Source: Fundicoccus culcitae
GTDB lineage: Bacteria; Bacillota; Bacilli; Lactobacillales; Aerococcaceae
Direction of reading: 5' to 3'
DNA length: 64,000 nucleotides
NCBI RefSeq assembly: GCF_024661895.1
Contig: NZ_CP102453.1
Coordinates: 1 to 64,000 of the forward strand
Shown: piece by piece, positions 19,189 through 27,954 of the stretch
Layout of the letters: every line of letters starts with the position of its first letter
Position numbering within the stretch: the first letter of the stretch is position 1
Made by a program: the position numbers and the translations under genes
Notes under the pieces: model-generated
What the model was told of the DNA's origin: nothing
The model's input: only the letters and a program-made list of their open reading frames with translations
Database searches by the model: none

Positions 19189-19306
19189 GCGCGCGCACAT
19201 ATTCGGGCATTTGTTGTGAGCGAGATGTGGCGCGCACACATATTCGGGCATTTGTTGTGAGCGTGATGTGTGGCGCACACATATTGGAGCATTTGTTGTG
19301 AGCGTG
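19189..19306. repeat. Array A: three tandem 41-bp palindromic units
   Basis: The core ACATATTCGGGC...GTGAGCG recurs at 19197, 19238 and 19279, exactly 41 bp apart; the third copy has diverged (ATTGGAGC). Each unit is bounded by inverted arms: CGCGCACAT (19192-19200) pairs with ATGTGGCGCG (19225-19234) with one bulged base. GC-rich patches contrast with the AT-rich surroundings. Not coding: 41 is not a multiple of three. Confidence 0.85.
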
Positions 19307-19349
19307 AACCTAAGCGGGAAATATGTAACCATTTAATAAACTACAAATT

Positions 19350-19406
19350 AGGCTATTTGGTTATGAAATTAGGAATTTGGTGACCGATTAGCTTTATTTA
19401 ACGTTC
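19350..19406. repeat. Hairpin element H, copy 1
   Basis: Begins AGGCTA, ends TTTATTTAACGTTC. It is alignable with 37551-37599 and, more loosely, with 38417-38474. The arms TTTGGTTAT and GTGACCGAT pair only if G-U pairs are allowed, while copy 2 pairs perfectly, which suggests selection on an RNA structure. It lies between arrays A and B. Confidence 0.6.
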
Positions 19407-19427
19407 GCTCTCATCAAGCTTACGGAC

Positions 19428-19590
19428 TAGCGCGCGACAACTCCAAGCAAATTTGTCTCGCGGCCATATAGCGCGCGACAACTCCAAGCAAATTTGTCTC
19501 GCGGCCATATAGCGCGCGACAACTTCTAGCAAATTTGTCTCGCGGCCATATAGCGCGCGACAACTCCGAGCAAACTTGTCTCGCGCTCAG
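19428..19590. repeat. Array B: four tandem 41-bp palindromic units
   Basis: Units start TAGCGCGCGACAAC at 19428, 19469, 19510 and 19551, exact 41-bp steps. Copies 1 and 2 are identical; copy 3 has TTCTAG for TCCAAG and copy 4 is more diverged. Within each unit CGCGCGACAA (19431-19440 in copy 1) faces TTGTCTCGCG (19453-19462) with one mismatch, giving a 10-bp hairpin. A degenerate inverted relative is at 37101-37136. Confidence 0.9.
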
Positions 19591-19784
19591 TAGATTCCTA
19601 AGCTGCATCTCTTCTAATCTCTTCTCATCACTCCTCATTTCTTCCCAATTACATTTAAGGATAAATAACAACACTCCTACTTTGTCAAAATGCACAATTT
19701 TTTCAATGGCAATCACGTGCCTAGCGTGCCTAAGTATCATATAATGAGCTTTAGAGATGACTACATAGAAAAGGTGAGATTTAT
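19591..19784. other. Intergenic remainder before the TIM-barrel gene
   Basis: No gene is seen. A -10-like TATAAT lies at 19740-19745, 40 bp before the next start, but no convincing -35 element is found. A pyrimidine-rich stretch covers about 19605-19650. Confidence 0.4.
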
Positions 19785-20582
19785 ATGAAGATTGCGATGT
19801 TCAATGCGCATATTAATGATGCAGTGCGGCAAAGTGGGAAGAGCCGGCGGGATATTTTGGCGATGTTGCGAGCTAAAGGGGTTACGGCGTTAGAGTATGG
19901 AATCCAAGAATTGGAAGATTTAGAGGCAGTCAAGGCAGAACTAGCAGAATTTGATTTGGCGATTTGTTCGATCTATGAGCATTGTCATTTTGAAGAGGGT
20001 GGACTAGTAAACCTTAGGATAGTTGATGTGGCAGAAGAGCTTGGCGTTGACAAGTTGTTAATCGTTCCTGGTTTCTTACAAGATGGGATTTCCAAAGAGC
20101 TTGTCTTAGAAAACTGTGTCCAAGGTCTGCGTGATTTAATCAATGACGCACAAGATAAAGAAATAACAATAACGATTGAACCTTTTGATTCTGAAGATAG
20201 CGTGATGCCAGATGTTGAGAGCTTATTGTTCTTTGGTAATCAACTTGCTGAATTAGCTTACACTTTCGATACAGGGAATTTTATTTATAGTGGTGAAGAT
20301 GTTTTGCTAGCCTTTGATCAATTGTCCCAGCGCATTGTTCACGTTCATATGAAAGATCGAACCGATCAAGCTATCCAAGGAGCTAATCCGACAATCTTAC
20401 CAAATGGTCAAAAACTATATGCAACAGCCGTTGGACACGGAATAATGCCAATGGCAACAATCATTAAAAAATTAAAAGAAATGAATTATCAAGGTTATTT
20501 AACCGTTGAGCACTTTGATGCTGGGGACTATTTACAGACAATGTTGGACTCGGTTGATTGGTTAAACCAAGAATTGAAATAA
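19785..20582 (+). CDS. Sugar phosphate isomerase/epimerase family protein
   Basis: 265-residue TIM-barrel protein of the xylose isomerase-like/AP endonuclease 2 superfamily. Metal-binding acidic and histidine positions are visible in ITIEPFDSED, FDTGNF, VHVHMKDRT and YLTVEHFDAGD. These enzymes isomerise or epimerise sugars and inositol derivatives; the substrate cannot be inferred. Start follows AAAGGTGAG. It stands alone after the repeat region. Confidence 0.8.
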   Translation: MKIAMFNAHINDAVRQSGKSRRDILAMLRAKGVTALEYGIQELEDLEAVKAELAEFDLAICSIYEHCHFEEGGLVNLRIVDVAEELGVDKLLIVPGFLQDGISKELVLENCVQGLRDLINDAQDKEITITIEPFDSEDSVMPDVESLLFFGNQLAELAYTFDTGNFIYSGEDVLLAFDQLSQRIVHVHMKDRTDQAIQGANPTILPNGQKLYATAVGHGIMPMATIIKKLKEMNYQGYLTVEHFDAGDYLQTMLDSVDWLNQELK

Positions 20583-20586
20583 ACTT

Positions 20587-20615
20587 TTACGAAAAATAGA
20601 TTATTTGTTATACTG
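20587..20615 (+). promoter_or_regulatory. Promoter of the YbjN-like/YitT pair
   Basis: TTTACG (20587-20592), 17-bp spacer, TATACT (20610-20615), 39 bp before the 20654 start. Confidence 0.5.
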
Positions 20616-20653
20616 AATGAGCACGATGAATTATTATTAAAAGGAGTTTTGAC

Positions 20654-21088
20654 ATGTCATTAAAAGAAAATTTCGAAGCAATATTAACAGAAAAAAAATT
20701 ACCTTCTAATTATAGAGAAATTGAGAACGGACATCATTTATATCGTTTTCAATTTAGAGTGACTAAAACTACGGCCTTAGTTGTCGAAGTAATCATTCAA
20801 AATACAGATAAACCGTCTTCAGATGCACAAATTATCTTCAGAAATATCCATTCAGTTATGGATTATAATAAACGTGGTGAAGCGTTAGAACTAATTAATG
20901 AACTGAACGAAATGAAAACAGGCTACTACAGTTTATTTTTAGCTGGGGATGGTGAAATTTTCTTAAGAAGTCTTTTACGGATGACAGAGGATGCGACCCC
21001 ATTATACGAAACCATTGTCTTTGGTTCAGGGATTTCACGCAATTTAAAAGTAGAACTAGATAAAGTTTTAGGGACAAGACCAGAATGA
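20654..21088 (+). CDS. YbjN-like hypothetical protein
   Basis: 144 residues, no signal peptide or membrane segment, so cytoplasmic. The pattern of alternating strands and helices, with LINELNEMKTGYYSLFLAGDGEIFLRSLL, resembles the YbjN/type III chaperone-like fold. Strong AAAGGAG site. It lies 17 bp before a YitT gene and probably shares its transcript. Function unknown; family call is tentative. Confidence 0.6.
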   Translation: MSLKENFEAILTEKKLPSNYREIENGHHLYRFQFRVTKTTALVVEVIIQNTDKPSSDAQIIFRNIHSVMDYNKRGEALELINELNEMKTGYYSLFLAGDGEIFLRSLLRMTEDATPLYETIVFGSGISRNLKVELDKVLGTRPE

Positions 21089-21105
21089 GAAAGCGAGATT
21101 AGTAA

Positions 21106-22032
21106 GTGATTAATCAATATTTAAGTAATAATCCTAAAGCCAATTTTGTTTTTCAACTCATCATCGCCTTATTTTCAGCAACTTGTTTTGGGGTCGCTTT
21201 AAATATGTTCTATATTCCGGGGAATGTTTACAGTAGTGGTGTGACAGGTTTAGCACAATTGTTGGCCTATTTTACGCAACAAACACCCTTTGGACATATT
21301 TTGAATACCGCAAATTTGTATTTCCTACTAAATGTTCCCTTATTAATTTTATCATGGTTAAAATTAGGTAGACATTTTACTTTAATGACCATCCTAGTGG
21401 TCATTTTAACCACAATCATGACCAACGTCATCCCGACTGTGGGTGTATCACAAGAACCTTTATTAAATGCTATCATTGGGGGCGTTATATCGGGGATTGG
21501 TGCTGGTACGGTGATTAAGTATGGGATGTCCGGTGGGGGCTTAGATATTTTAACGATTTATTTATCACGGGTAACATCGATGAATGTCGGCTCTTTAACA
21601 TTTTTAATCAATTTGATTGTCATTTTTGGATCAGGTATTCTATTTAATTGGGAAGTAGCCTTATTCTCGCTAATTGCCATTTATGTTTCAGGCCGCATGA
21701 TTGATACGATTCATACAAATGAACAACGACTGACTGTTTTTATTGTGACGAATAACACGACGGAGATGTTACGTAATATTCATCAACGTCTTGTCCGTGG
21801 AGTCACCATTTTGGATGGCCGCGGAGGTTATACAGGCGAAAATAGGGATGTTCTAATGGTTGTTATTAACCGTTACGAATTGCACTCACTCCAATTGATA
21901 ATCGCCGAAACTGACCCTAAAGCATTTGTGAATATCATCCAATCAACGAAAGTGATCGGGCATTACTTAAATAAAACACAACAATTAGAAATGCGAGAAG
22001 AAGTAAGACTTCGTGAGCAAATGATTGTCTAA
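21106..22032 (+). CDS. YitT family membrane protein with DUF2179 domain
   Basis: 308 residues: about five membrane segments in the first 190 (glycine-rich GGVISGIGAGTVIKYGMSGGGLD is the family mark), then a cytoplasmic DUF2179 domain (GVTILDGRGGYTGENRDVLMVV). YitT proteins are integral membrane proteins of unknown function. The GTG start at 21106 has only a poor ribosome binding site, but the next ATG would cut into the first membrane segment. A second, DUF2179-less YitT gene is at 38966. Confidence 0.88.
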   Translation: MINQYLSNNPKANFVFQLIIALFSATCFGVALNMFYIPGNVYSSGVTGLAQLLAYFTQQTPFGHILNTANLYFLLNVPLLILSWLKLGRHFTLMTILVVILTTIMTNVIPTVGVSQEPLLNAIIGGVISGIGAGTVIKYGMSGGGLDILTIYLSRVTSMNVGSLTFLINLIVIFGSGILFNWEVALFSLIAIYVSGRMIDTIHTNEQRLTVFIVTNNTTEMLRNIHQRLVRGVTILDGRGGYTGENRDVLMVVINRYELHSLQLIIAETDPKAFVNIIQSTKVIGHYLNKTQQLEMREEVRLREQMIV

Positions 22033-22066
22033 TCCGATTAGGTATTTATTTTCAAATATACATAAC

Positions 22067-22123
22067 AAAATCCGAATGTGAATAATTATAGTGCTCTTAC
22101 TATAATTAACCCATTCGGATTTT
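22067..22123. terminator. Bidirectional terminator between YitT and HAD genes
   Basis: Outer arms AAAATCCGAATG (22067-22078) and CATTCGGATTTT (22112-22123), inner arms AATTATAGT (22084-22092) and ACTATAATT (22099-22107). The A-run and T-run at the ends let it work for both convergent genes. Confidence 0.9.
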
Positions 22124-22132
22124 TACAACCAT

Positions 22133-22960
22133 TTAATACAAATCAGACTGTTTAATATCAAAATACTCTAATAAATATTTGGCTAAGCCTTCTTCATCAT
22201 TGGTATAACTTGTTTGATCTTTAGCAACGGCTTTAACTTCGTCAATTGCATTTTTCATGGCAACACCATGACCCGCGTATTGGATCATTTCAACGTCGTT
22301 ATCCTCATCACCAAATGCTAAAATGGCGTCTTGTGGAATCCGGTGAAATTCAGCAATGGCTTGGACACCAACGGCTTTATTAATTCCTTTGCGGACAATT
22401 TCTAAACAAGGCAATTGTCCCCCCCAGGTTCTGACAGACACTTCATCACCATATCGATCAGTGATATTTTTGGCAATATGATCTAAACGATTATCGGATG
22501 AAAAAACGGTTAGCGCAGTGGGGTTATAAGTCAGAGATTCACGCGAAAGGCGTGCAATTTGATCGAGATTAAAGGGGTCATAAGGACTGTCGGGTAAATT
22601 CATGGAAGAGGTAAATAGCTGATTACGACCTTCTGCCATCAATAAGTCTATTTCGAGTTCTTTTTGATGTGCAAATAAATCAAAAGCAATTTCACGGTCG
22701 AGTGCAATGTGGTAGGAAGGGATATAGCTACTGTGATTAGGAAAATGGCATAAAGCGCCGTTAAAGTTTACGATTGGGGCAGCGATATTGAGTTCACGGT
22801 AGATTTGTTCACTATTACGATAAGGTCTACCCGTTACAATGCTGACTAGGTGGCCTAATTCATTCAGCTGTCTTAAGGTTCGAATGGTTAATTCGGATAA
22901 TTTTGATTGGTTATTTAGGGTTGTGCCATCTAAATCAATGGCAATCAGGTGTTGTTGCAT
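22133..22960 (-). CDS. Cof-type HAD family phosphatase
   Basis: 275-residue HAD hydrolase. Motif I IDLDGTTL at the N-terminus, VTGRPYRN as motif II, and FGDEDNDVEMI as motif IV; the cap (residues about 85-190) is of the Cof type. Probably dephosphorylates sugar or nucleotide phosphates. It has its own promoter on the minus strand and is convergent with the YitT gene. It is distinct from the HAD gene at 12722. Confidence 0.9.
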   Translation of the reverse strand: MQQHLIAIDLDGTTLNNQSKLSELTIRTLRQLNELGHLVSIVTGRPYRNSEQIYRELNIAAPIVNFNGALCHFPNHSSYIPSYHIALDREIAFDLFAHQKELEIDLLMAEGRNQLFTSSMNLPDSPYDPFNLDQIARLSRESLTYNPTALTVFSSDNRLDHIAKNITDRYGDEVSVRTWGGQLPCLEIVRKGINKAVGVQAIAEFHRIPQDAILAFGDEDNDVEMIQYAGHGVAMKNAIDEVKAVAKDQTSYTNDEEGLAKYLLEYFDIKQSDLY

Positions 22961-23008
22961 ATTTTATTGACTCCTTAAACATCATTTTAGGATATATTCA
23001 TTCGATAT

Positions 23009-23037
23009 ATTATAACGAATTAATAAGAATTAGACAA
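23009..23037 (-). promoter_or_regulatory. Promoter of the HAD gene
   Basis: On the minus strand TTGTCT (23037-23032), 17-bp spacer, TATAAT (23014-23009). Confidence 0.6.
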
Positions 23038-23113
23038 ATATCTTTAAATTATTCAACTTGAAGGTTAAACTATTAGACATAGGGTAGAAATTAAACAAAG
23101 AAAGGACAAATAA

Positions 23114-23440
23114 ATGAATAACGTTTACGAGAATGGGGCATTACAGGAATTAGTTTATGAAGCATTAGAAAAAGTGATTGATCCGGAATTAGGGATTGAT
23201 ATTGTTAATTTAGGTTTAGTATATAATGTGGTGATTACCGAAGATGCTGTGTGTAAAATTGAAATGACATTAACTTCGATGGGTTGTCCTTTAATTGATG
23301 TGATTGATGCAGATATCAATCGTGAAGTGAAAAAAATAACCGAAATTAAGGACGTCGAAATCGAATTAGTGTGGTATCCAGCCTGGACACCTGAAAAAAT
23401 GAGTCGTTATGCAAAGATAGCTCTCGGCATAAGGGCATAG
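23114..23440 (+). CDS. Metal-sulfur cluster assembly factor (SufT/MIP18-like, DUF59)
   Basis: 108 residues, single DUF59 domain. The signature DPELGIDIVNLGLVYNV and the conserved cysteine in MTLTSMGCPL are present. Members help iron-sulfur cluster maturation, though no suf operon is adjacent here. Start follows AAAGGAC. A hypothetical gene follows 19 bp later, probably cotranscribed. Confidence 0.88.
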   Translation: MNNVYENGALQELVYEALEKVIDPELGIDIVNLGLVYNVVITEDAVCKIEMTLTSMGCPLIDVIDADINREVKKITEIKDVEIELVWYPAWTPEKMSRYAKIALGIRA

Positions 23441-23459
23441 AGGAGGGGATATTTATTAG

Positions 23460-23849
23460 ATGAATGATAAACAGTTCATTACCTATTCAATTAATTTAGC
23501 AGATAAAGACAACCCTTTTTTGGATCAGTTTGAAATTAATTTGTTTTTACATGTCGATCGTTCAAGGATAGCAACGGATATTCGAACGAGTTTTCCTTAT
23601 TTAATGCAGAAAGATCGCGAAAAGATTGATGCAATAGCTCAAGAAGCTTATGACCACTTTTTATCTCAAGAAGATAAAGAGTGTACTTTAAATCAATTAA
23701 GCCATATTCAAGCCTTAATTGATTGTTTTCAAACGTTATTGATCAAAGCGTATGCAAATGATGCGGGAATTATGATTGAAAGTATTGCGGTGGCGCTATA
23801 TATTGAGACCTTTCAATCTGAATTTTCTTTGAAGAAAAAATTAAAATAA
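23460..23849 (+). CDS. Hypothetical protein next to the SufT-like gene
   Basis: 129 residues, cytoplasmic, mostly helical in the second half. I do not recognise a family. The N-terminal third is strand-rich (FEINLFLHVDRSRIATDI). AGGAGGGG stands 10-13 nt before the ATG. Context suggests coexpression with the DUF59 gene. It contains two Cys (KECTL, IDCFQ) but no CxxC pair. Confidence 0.7.
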   Translation: MNDKQFITYSINLADKDNPFLDQFEINLFLHVDRSRIATDIRTSFPYLMQKDREKIDAIAQEAYDHFLSQEDKECTLNQLSHIQALIDCFQTLLIKAYANDAGIMIESIAVALYIETFQSEFSLKKKLK

Positions 23850-23862
23850 ATATCAAAAAAAT

Positions 23863-23952
23863 CTTGACCATTCCTGACTAATGAGTTATAATAGTAGTAA
23901 GCTCAATTAATGGGCTTTCTTTTAGGTCAAATTTTATTGACCAATTTTGACT
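23863..23952 (+). promoter_or_regulatory. clpB promoter with two CtsR-like boxes
   Basis: TTGACC (23864-23869), 17-bp spacer, TATAAT (23887-23892). A CtsR-like tandem heptad CTTGACC-ATT-CCTGACT (23863-23879) overlaps the -35; a second, ATTGACC-AAT-TTTGACT (23936-23952), lies in the leader, next to GGTCAAA (23925-23931). The known consensus (minus-strand reading) is RGTCAAANANRGTCAAA. CtsR represses clp genes in Firmicutes until heat shock. No ctsR gene is in the window. Confidence 0.7.
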
Positions 23953-23983
23953 AAACATACAAATTAACAAAGGATGTGAGATT

Positions 23984-26599
23984 ATGATTGAAAAAATGAC
24001 CACAACAATGCAAGAAAGTATTGCGCAAGCACAACAAGTAGCGGTGACGCGCAAACATCAACAAATTGATATTCCGCATTTATGGTTAATCTTTTTACAA
24101 GACAATCATTTTGCGTATCAACTTTACTTGGATTTAGGTACACCCATTGATGAATTTAAATCCTTGGTTGAAAATGAAATTGATAAAATCGCCAGTGTCA
24201 CGGGTACTTCAGTACAATATGGACAAGCGATTAGTCAAAAATTAAATCAATTATTAATTGATGCCGATCAAATAGCAACCAAATTTAAAGATGAATATCT
24301 TTCTACTGAGACCGTGTTGTTAGCTCTTTATGACCAAAAACAACATCCATTTACAAAATTTTTAGTTAGTAAGGGTATTACGAAAGAGAAAATGCAAGAA
24401 AAAATAGAAACTTTGAGAGGAGGCGATCGTGTGACCAAACAAAACCAAGAAGAAACCTATGAATCATTGGAAAAATATGCAACCAATTTAAACGAAGCTG
24501 TTAAAGAAAACAAATTAGATCCAGTTATAGGACGTGATGAGGAGATTCGCGATGTTATTCGGATATTATCGCGTAAAACTAAAAACAACCCTGTCTTAAT
24601 TGGTGAGCCTGGGGTAGGTAAAACAGCGATTGTTGAAGGCTTGGCCCATCGAATTGTAAGAAAAGATGTGCCAGAAAACTTAAAAGATAAACAAATTTAC
24701 TCATTAGATATGGGTGCCTTGATTGCCGGGGCTAAGTACCGTGGGGAGTTTGAAGAACGGTTAAAAGCGGTCTTAAATGAAGTGAAGAAATCAGAAGGAC
24801 AAATCATTTTATTTATCGATGAAATTCATACGATTGTTGGAGCGGGTAAAACCGAAGGTTCCATGGATGCCGGAAACATTTTGAAACCAATGTTAGCACG
24901 GGGTGAATTACACTGTATTGGTGCAACGACACTTGATGAATACCGTGAAAATATTGAAAAAGACAAAGCTTTAGAAAGACGTTTCCAACGTGTTATGGTC
25001 AAAGAACCAACCGTTGAAGATACCATTAGTATTTTACGTGGTTTGAAAGAACGTTATGAAATTCACCATGGGGTTAACATCCATGATAATGCTTTAGTAG
25101 CCGCTGCGACTTTATCAAACCGCTATATTACGGATCGGTTTTTACCGGATAAAGCCATTGACTTAGTCGATGAAGCTTGTGCAACTATTCGTGTTGAAAT
25201 GAACTCCATGCCGACTGAAATGGACCAAGTGAATCGTCGGTTGATGCAATTAGAGATTGAAGAAGCCGCTTTGAAAAAAGAAACGGATGAAGCAAGTAAG
25301 AAACGTTTAGAAACACTTCGTGAAGAACTCGCTGACTTAAGAGAAGAAGCGAACACGCTTAAAATGCGTTGGGAAATTGAGAAAGAATCCATGAAAACCT
25401 TGAGTGATAAACGTCAAGAATTGGATTTAGCTAAACGACAATTGGAAGAAGCCGAAACAGATTATGACTTAGAAAAAGCAGCCGAACTTAGACACGGACG
25501 TATACCACAACTTGAAAAAGAATTAAAAGAGTTAGAAAAACAAGATGATGATAATGACACCAATCGTTTAACCCAAGAAAGTGTAACAGATGAAGATATC
25601 GCTAAAGTCGTCGGCCGTCTAACAGGTATTCCTGTCACTAAATTAGTCGAGGGTGAAAGAGAAAAATTACTTAGATTGGATGAAACCTTACACCAACGTG
25701 TTATTGGACAAGATGAAGCCGTTGAAAAAGTCAGCGAAGCTGTGCTTCGTTCACGGGCCGGTTTACAAAATCCAAATCGCCCAATTGGTTCGTTCTTATT
25801 CTTAGGACCTACTGGGGTAGGTAAAACGGAGTTAGCTAAAGCCTTAGCTGAAGCCTTGTTTGATGATGAGTCCCATATGATTCGAATTGATATGTCTGAA
25901 TATATGGAAAAACACAGTGTGTCTCGTTTAGTCGGAGCACCTCCAGGATATGTCGGTTACGAAGAAGGCGGTCAATTGACCGAAGCAGTGAGACGGAATC
26001 CTTATTCCATTGTCTTGTTAGATGAAATTGAAAAAGCCCATCCGGATGTCTTTAATATTCTCTTACAAGTATTGGATGAAGGTCGATTAACGGATTCTAA
26101 AGGCCGTGTTGTCGATTTTAAAAACACTGTTTTAATTATGACAAGTAATATTGGTTCACACTTGTTGCTTGAAGGCGTTGATGAAAACGGAAAAATCGCT
26201 GATGAAACAGCCAAACAAGTCCGGGCTCTCTTGAACAGCCACTTTAAACCAGAATTTTTAAACCGTATTGATGATATTGTCTTCTTTACCCCATTAAGTA
26301 TGGATCATATGAATAAAATTGTGTATAAAATGTTGGCAGGTTTGCAAGAGCGTTTAGCTGAACAAGACATTGAGTTAGACCTTGAACCCGAAGCCGCAAG
26401 TTGGTTAGCTGAAAATGGCTATGATCCTGTTTACGGATCACGACCATTAATGCGCTTTATCACGAAAGAGCTGGAAACACCGTTAGCCAAAGCGATTATT
26501 AAGGGCGATGTTCAACCGCATTCAATTGTAAAGGTATCTTTAGAAGATGACCATTTACATTTTGAAACTGAACCCATCGCAGAAGAACAAACCGTTTAA
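23984..26599 (+). CDS. clpB: ATP-dependent disaggregase ClpB
   Basis: Hsp104-type chaperone that pulls proteins out of aggregates together with DnaK. 871 residues: Clp N domain (1-145), first AAA+ with GEPGVGKTA and LFIDEIHT, long coiled-coil M domain (about 405-525, the mark of ClpB), second AAA+ with GPTGVGKTE and [11 protein letters not shown]-terminal small domain. Start follows AAAGGATGTG. Monocistronic, with CtsR-like sites and a strong terminator. Confidence 0.96.
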   Translation: MIEKMTTTMQESIAQAQQVAVTRKHQQIDIPHLWLIFLQDNHFAYQLYLDLGTPIDEFKSLVENEIDKIASVTGTSVQYGQAISQKLNQLLIDADQIATKFKDEYLSTETVLLALYDQKQHPFTKFLVSKGITKEKMQEKIETLRGGDRVTKQNQEETYESLEKYATNLNEAVKENKLDPVIGRDEEIRDVIRILSRKTKNNPVLIGEPGVGKTAIVEGLAHRIVRKDVPENLKDKQIYSLDMGALIAGAKYRGEFEERLKAVLNEVKKSEGQIILFIDEIHTIVGAGKTEGSMDAGNILKPMLARGELHCIGATTLDEYRENIEKDKALERRFQRVMVKEPTVEDTISILRGLKERYEIHHGVNIHDNALVAAATLSNRYITDRFLPDKAIDLVDEACATIRVEMNSMPTEMDQVNRRLMQLEIEEAALKKETDEASKKRLETLREELADLREEANTLKMRWEIEKESMKTLSDKRQELDLAKRQLEEAETDYDLEKAAELRHGRIPQLEKELKELEKQDDDNDTNRLTQESVTDEDIAKVVGRLTGIPVTKLVEGEREKLLRLDETLHQRVIGQDEAVEKVSEAVLRSRAGLQNPNRPIGSFLFLGPTGVGKTELAKALAEALFDDESHMIRIDMSEYMEKHSVSRLVGAPPGYVGYEEGGQLTEAVRRNPYSIVLLDEIEKAHPDVFNILLQVLDEGRLTDSKGRVVDFKNTVLIMTSNIGSHLLLEGVDENGKIADETAKQVRALLNSHFKPEFLNRIDDIVFFTPLSMDHMNKIVYKMLAGLQERLAEQDIELDLEPEAASWLAENGYDPVYGSRPLMRFITKELETPLAKAIIKGDVQPHSIVKVSLEDDHLHFETEPIAEEQTV

Positions 26600-26656
26600 T
26601 GATAATAAATATCACTGCTAGCGATTAAGTGAAGCAGGATATTTCATTCTGAATAG

Positions 26657-26728
26657 AATCCCCCTATATTTTTTTACAAACCAATCACAAAATGTGAGGT
26701 TGAGAAAAAGAATATAGGGGGATTTTTT
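26657..26728 (+). terminator. Terminator after clpB
   Basis: Perfect 14-bp arms AATCCCCCTATATT (26657-26670) and AATATAGGGGGATT (26711-26724) then T; an inner hairpin TCAC/GTGA is in the loop. Confidence 0.85.
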
Positions 26729-26766
26729 GTGTTTATCATTGTGATTGAAAAGATAACGTGCGTAAC

Positions 26767-26797
26767 TTGACTTGGAGTATACTCTAAGGCTTATAAT
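26767..26797 (+). promoter_or_regulatory. MerR-type promoter of the aldo/keto reductase gene
   Basis: TTGACT (26767-26772), 19-bp spacer, TATAAT (26792-26797). A dyad CTTGGAGTA/TACTCTAAG (26771-26788, one mismatch) fills the spacer. The overlong spacer with a central dyad is the hallmark of MerR-family activation by DNA untwisting, and the sequence resembles sites of the AdhR/NmlR (aldehyde, electrophile) branch. The regulator is not in this window. Confidence 0.75.
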
Positions 26798-26826
26798 ATA
26801 ATAAGTAAACCTAAGGAGGAATCAAC

Positions 26827-27807
26827 ATGCAATATGTGAAGTTTGGTCGCACGGGTATGGATGTATCACCGATTTGTTTAGGGGCAATGGGTTTTGGGGA
26901 TCCAAATAGTGGTTTTCATGATTGGGTTTTAGAAGAAGAAGATAGTTTTAAAGTCATTAAGAAGGCTTTGGATTTAGGCATTAATTTTTTTGATACAGCT
27001 AATATTTATTCGTATGGGGCTAGTGAGAAAATTTTAGGGAAAGCTTTAAATGAATATGCTAACCGTGATGAAATTGTTGTAGCGACAAAGGCATATATGG
27101 GGATGAAGGATACGCCTAATAGTAAAGGTTTGTCGCGTAAAGCCTTAATGTATCAAATTGATCAAAGTTTGGAGCGTCTTCAAATGGATTATGTTGATTT
27201 GTATATTATCCATCGTTGGGATTATCATACGCCCATTGAAGAAACGATGGAAGCCTTGCATGATATAGTGAAATCAGGTAAGGTGCGTTATATTGGGGCA
27301 TCAGCGATGTATGCTTGGCAATTTTCCAAAGCACAACATGTGGCTGAAAAATATGGTTGGACACAGTTTGTTTCTATGCAAAATCATATGAACTTATTAT
27401 ATCGTGAAGAAGAACGTGAAATGATGCCACTTTGTGATGACCAAAAGATTGCCGTAACGCCTTATAGTCCTTTGGCTGCTGGCCGTTTAACGCGAGACTG
27501 GGGTGCAGAGACGAAACGATACGCCACGGATAAAACCGCTGTGGCAAAATATGATAGTACGCAAGCACAAGATCAAGGCATAGTCCAAAGAGTGGCTGAA
27601 ATTGCTGAGCAAAAGGGCGTCTTACGTTCGCAAGTCGCTTTAGCTTGGTTATTACAAAAACCATCGGTGGTTGCGCCAATTATTGGAGCGACTAAGGAAA
27701 GCCACTTGGAAGATGCTGTGGGAGCTATTGACTTAGTGTTAAGTAAGGAAGAGGTCGCTTATCTGGAAGAATTGTATGTCCCACATAAAGTAACAGGTGC
27801 CATATAA
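26827..27807 (+). CDS. Aldo/keto reductase
   Basis: NADPH-dependent reductase of aldehydes and ketones, 326 residues, TIM barrel. FDTANIYSYGASEKILG carries the catalytic Asp and Tyr, VVATKAYM the Lys, and IIHRWD the His. C-terminal NADP-binding block IIGATKESHLEDAV. AAGGAGGA site. The MerR-type promoter suggests induction by reactive aldehydes or thiol stress; substrate not known. Confidence 0.9.
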   Translation: MQYVKFGRTGMDVSPICLGAMGFGDPNSGFHDWVLEEEDSFKVIKKALDLGINFFDTANIYSYGASEKILGKALNEYANRDEIVVATKAYMGMKDTPNSKGLSRKALMYQIDQSLERLQMDYVDLYIIHRWDYHTPIEETMEALHDIVKSGKVRYIGASAMYAWQFSKAQHVAEKYGWTQFVSMQNHMNLLYREEEREMMPLCDDQKIAVTPYSPLAAGRLTRDWGAETKRYATDKTAVAKYDSTQAQDQGIVQRVAEIAEQKGVLRSQVALAWLLQKPSVVAPIIGATKESHLEDAVGAIDLVLSKEEVAYLEELYVPHKVTGAI

Positions 27808-27832
27808 TATAAATAATTTAACGAAATTCAGG

Positions 27833-27882
27833 ACTTTCAAGTATAGAGGAAAATCTTTTCTATACTTGAAAGTTCTTTTTTT
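27833..27882 (+). terminator. Terminator after the aldo/keto reductase
   Basis: Perfect 15-bp arms ACTTTCAAGTATAGA (27833-27847) and TCTATACTTGAAAGT (27859-27873), followed by TC and seven T. Confidence 0.9.
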
Positions 27883-27886
27883 GTTA

Positions 27887-27915
27887 TTGTTTTTATATAA
27901 AAAGATAGGTATAAT
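27887..27915 (+). promoter_or_regulatory. Promoter of the ABC exporter pair
   Basis: TTGTTT (27887-27892), 17-bp spacer, TATAAT (27910-27915), 39 bp before the permease start. Confidence 0.65.
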
Positions 27916-27954
27916 TGAAATGGTTACAAAAATAAATATGATAGGAGGTATGGC

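Noticed and set aside
19189-19590. CRISPR array
   Set aside because: The whole 41-bp unit is repeated, there are no unique spacers, only 3-4 copies per array, and no cas genes are near.
19420-19744. Open frames on both strands across array B
   Set aside because: Same reason: they come from the 41-bp GC-rich repeat and lack translation signals.
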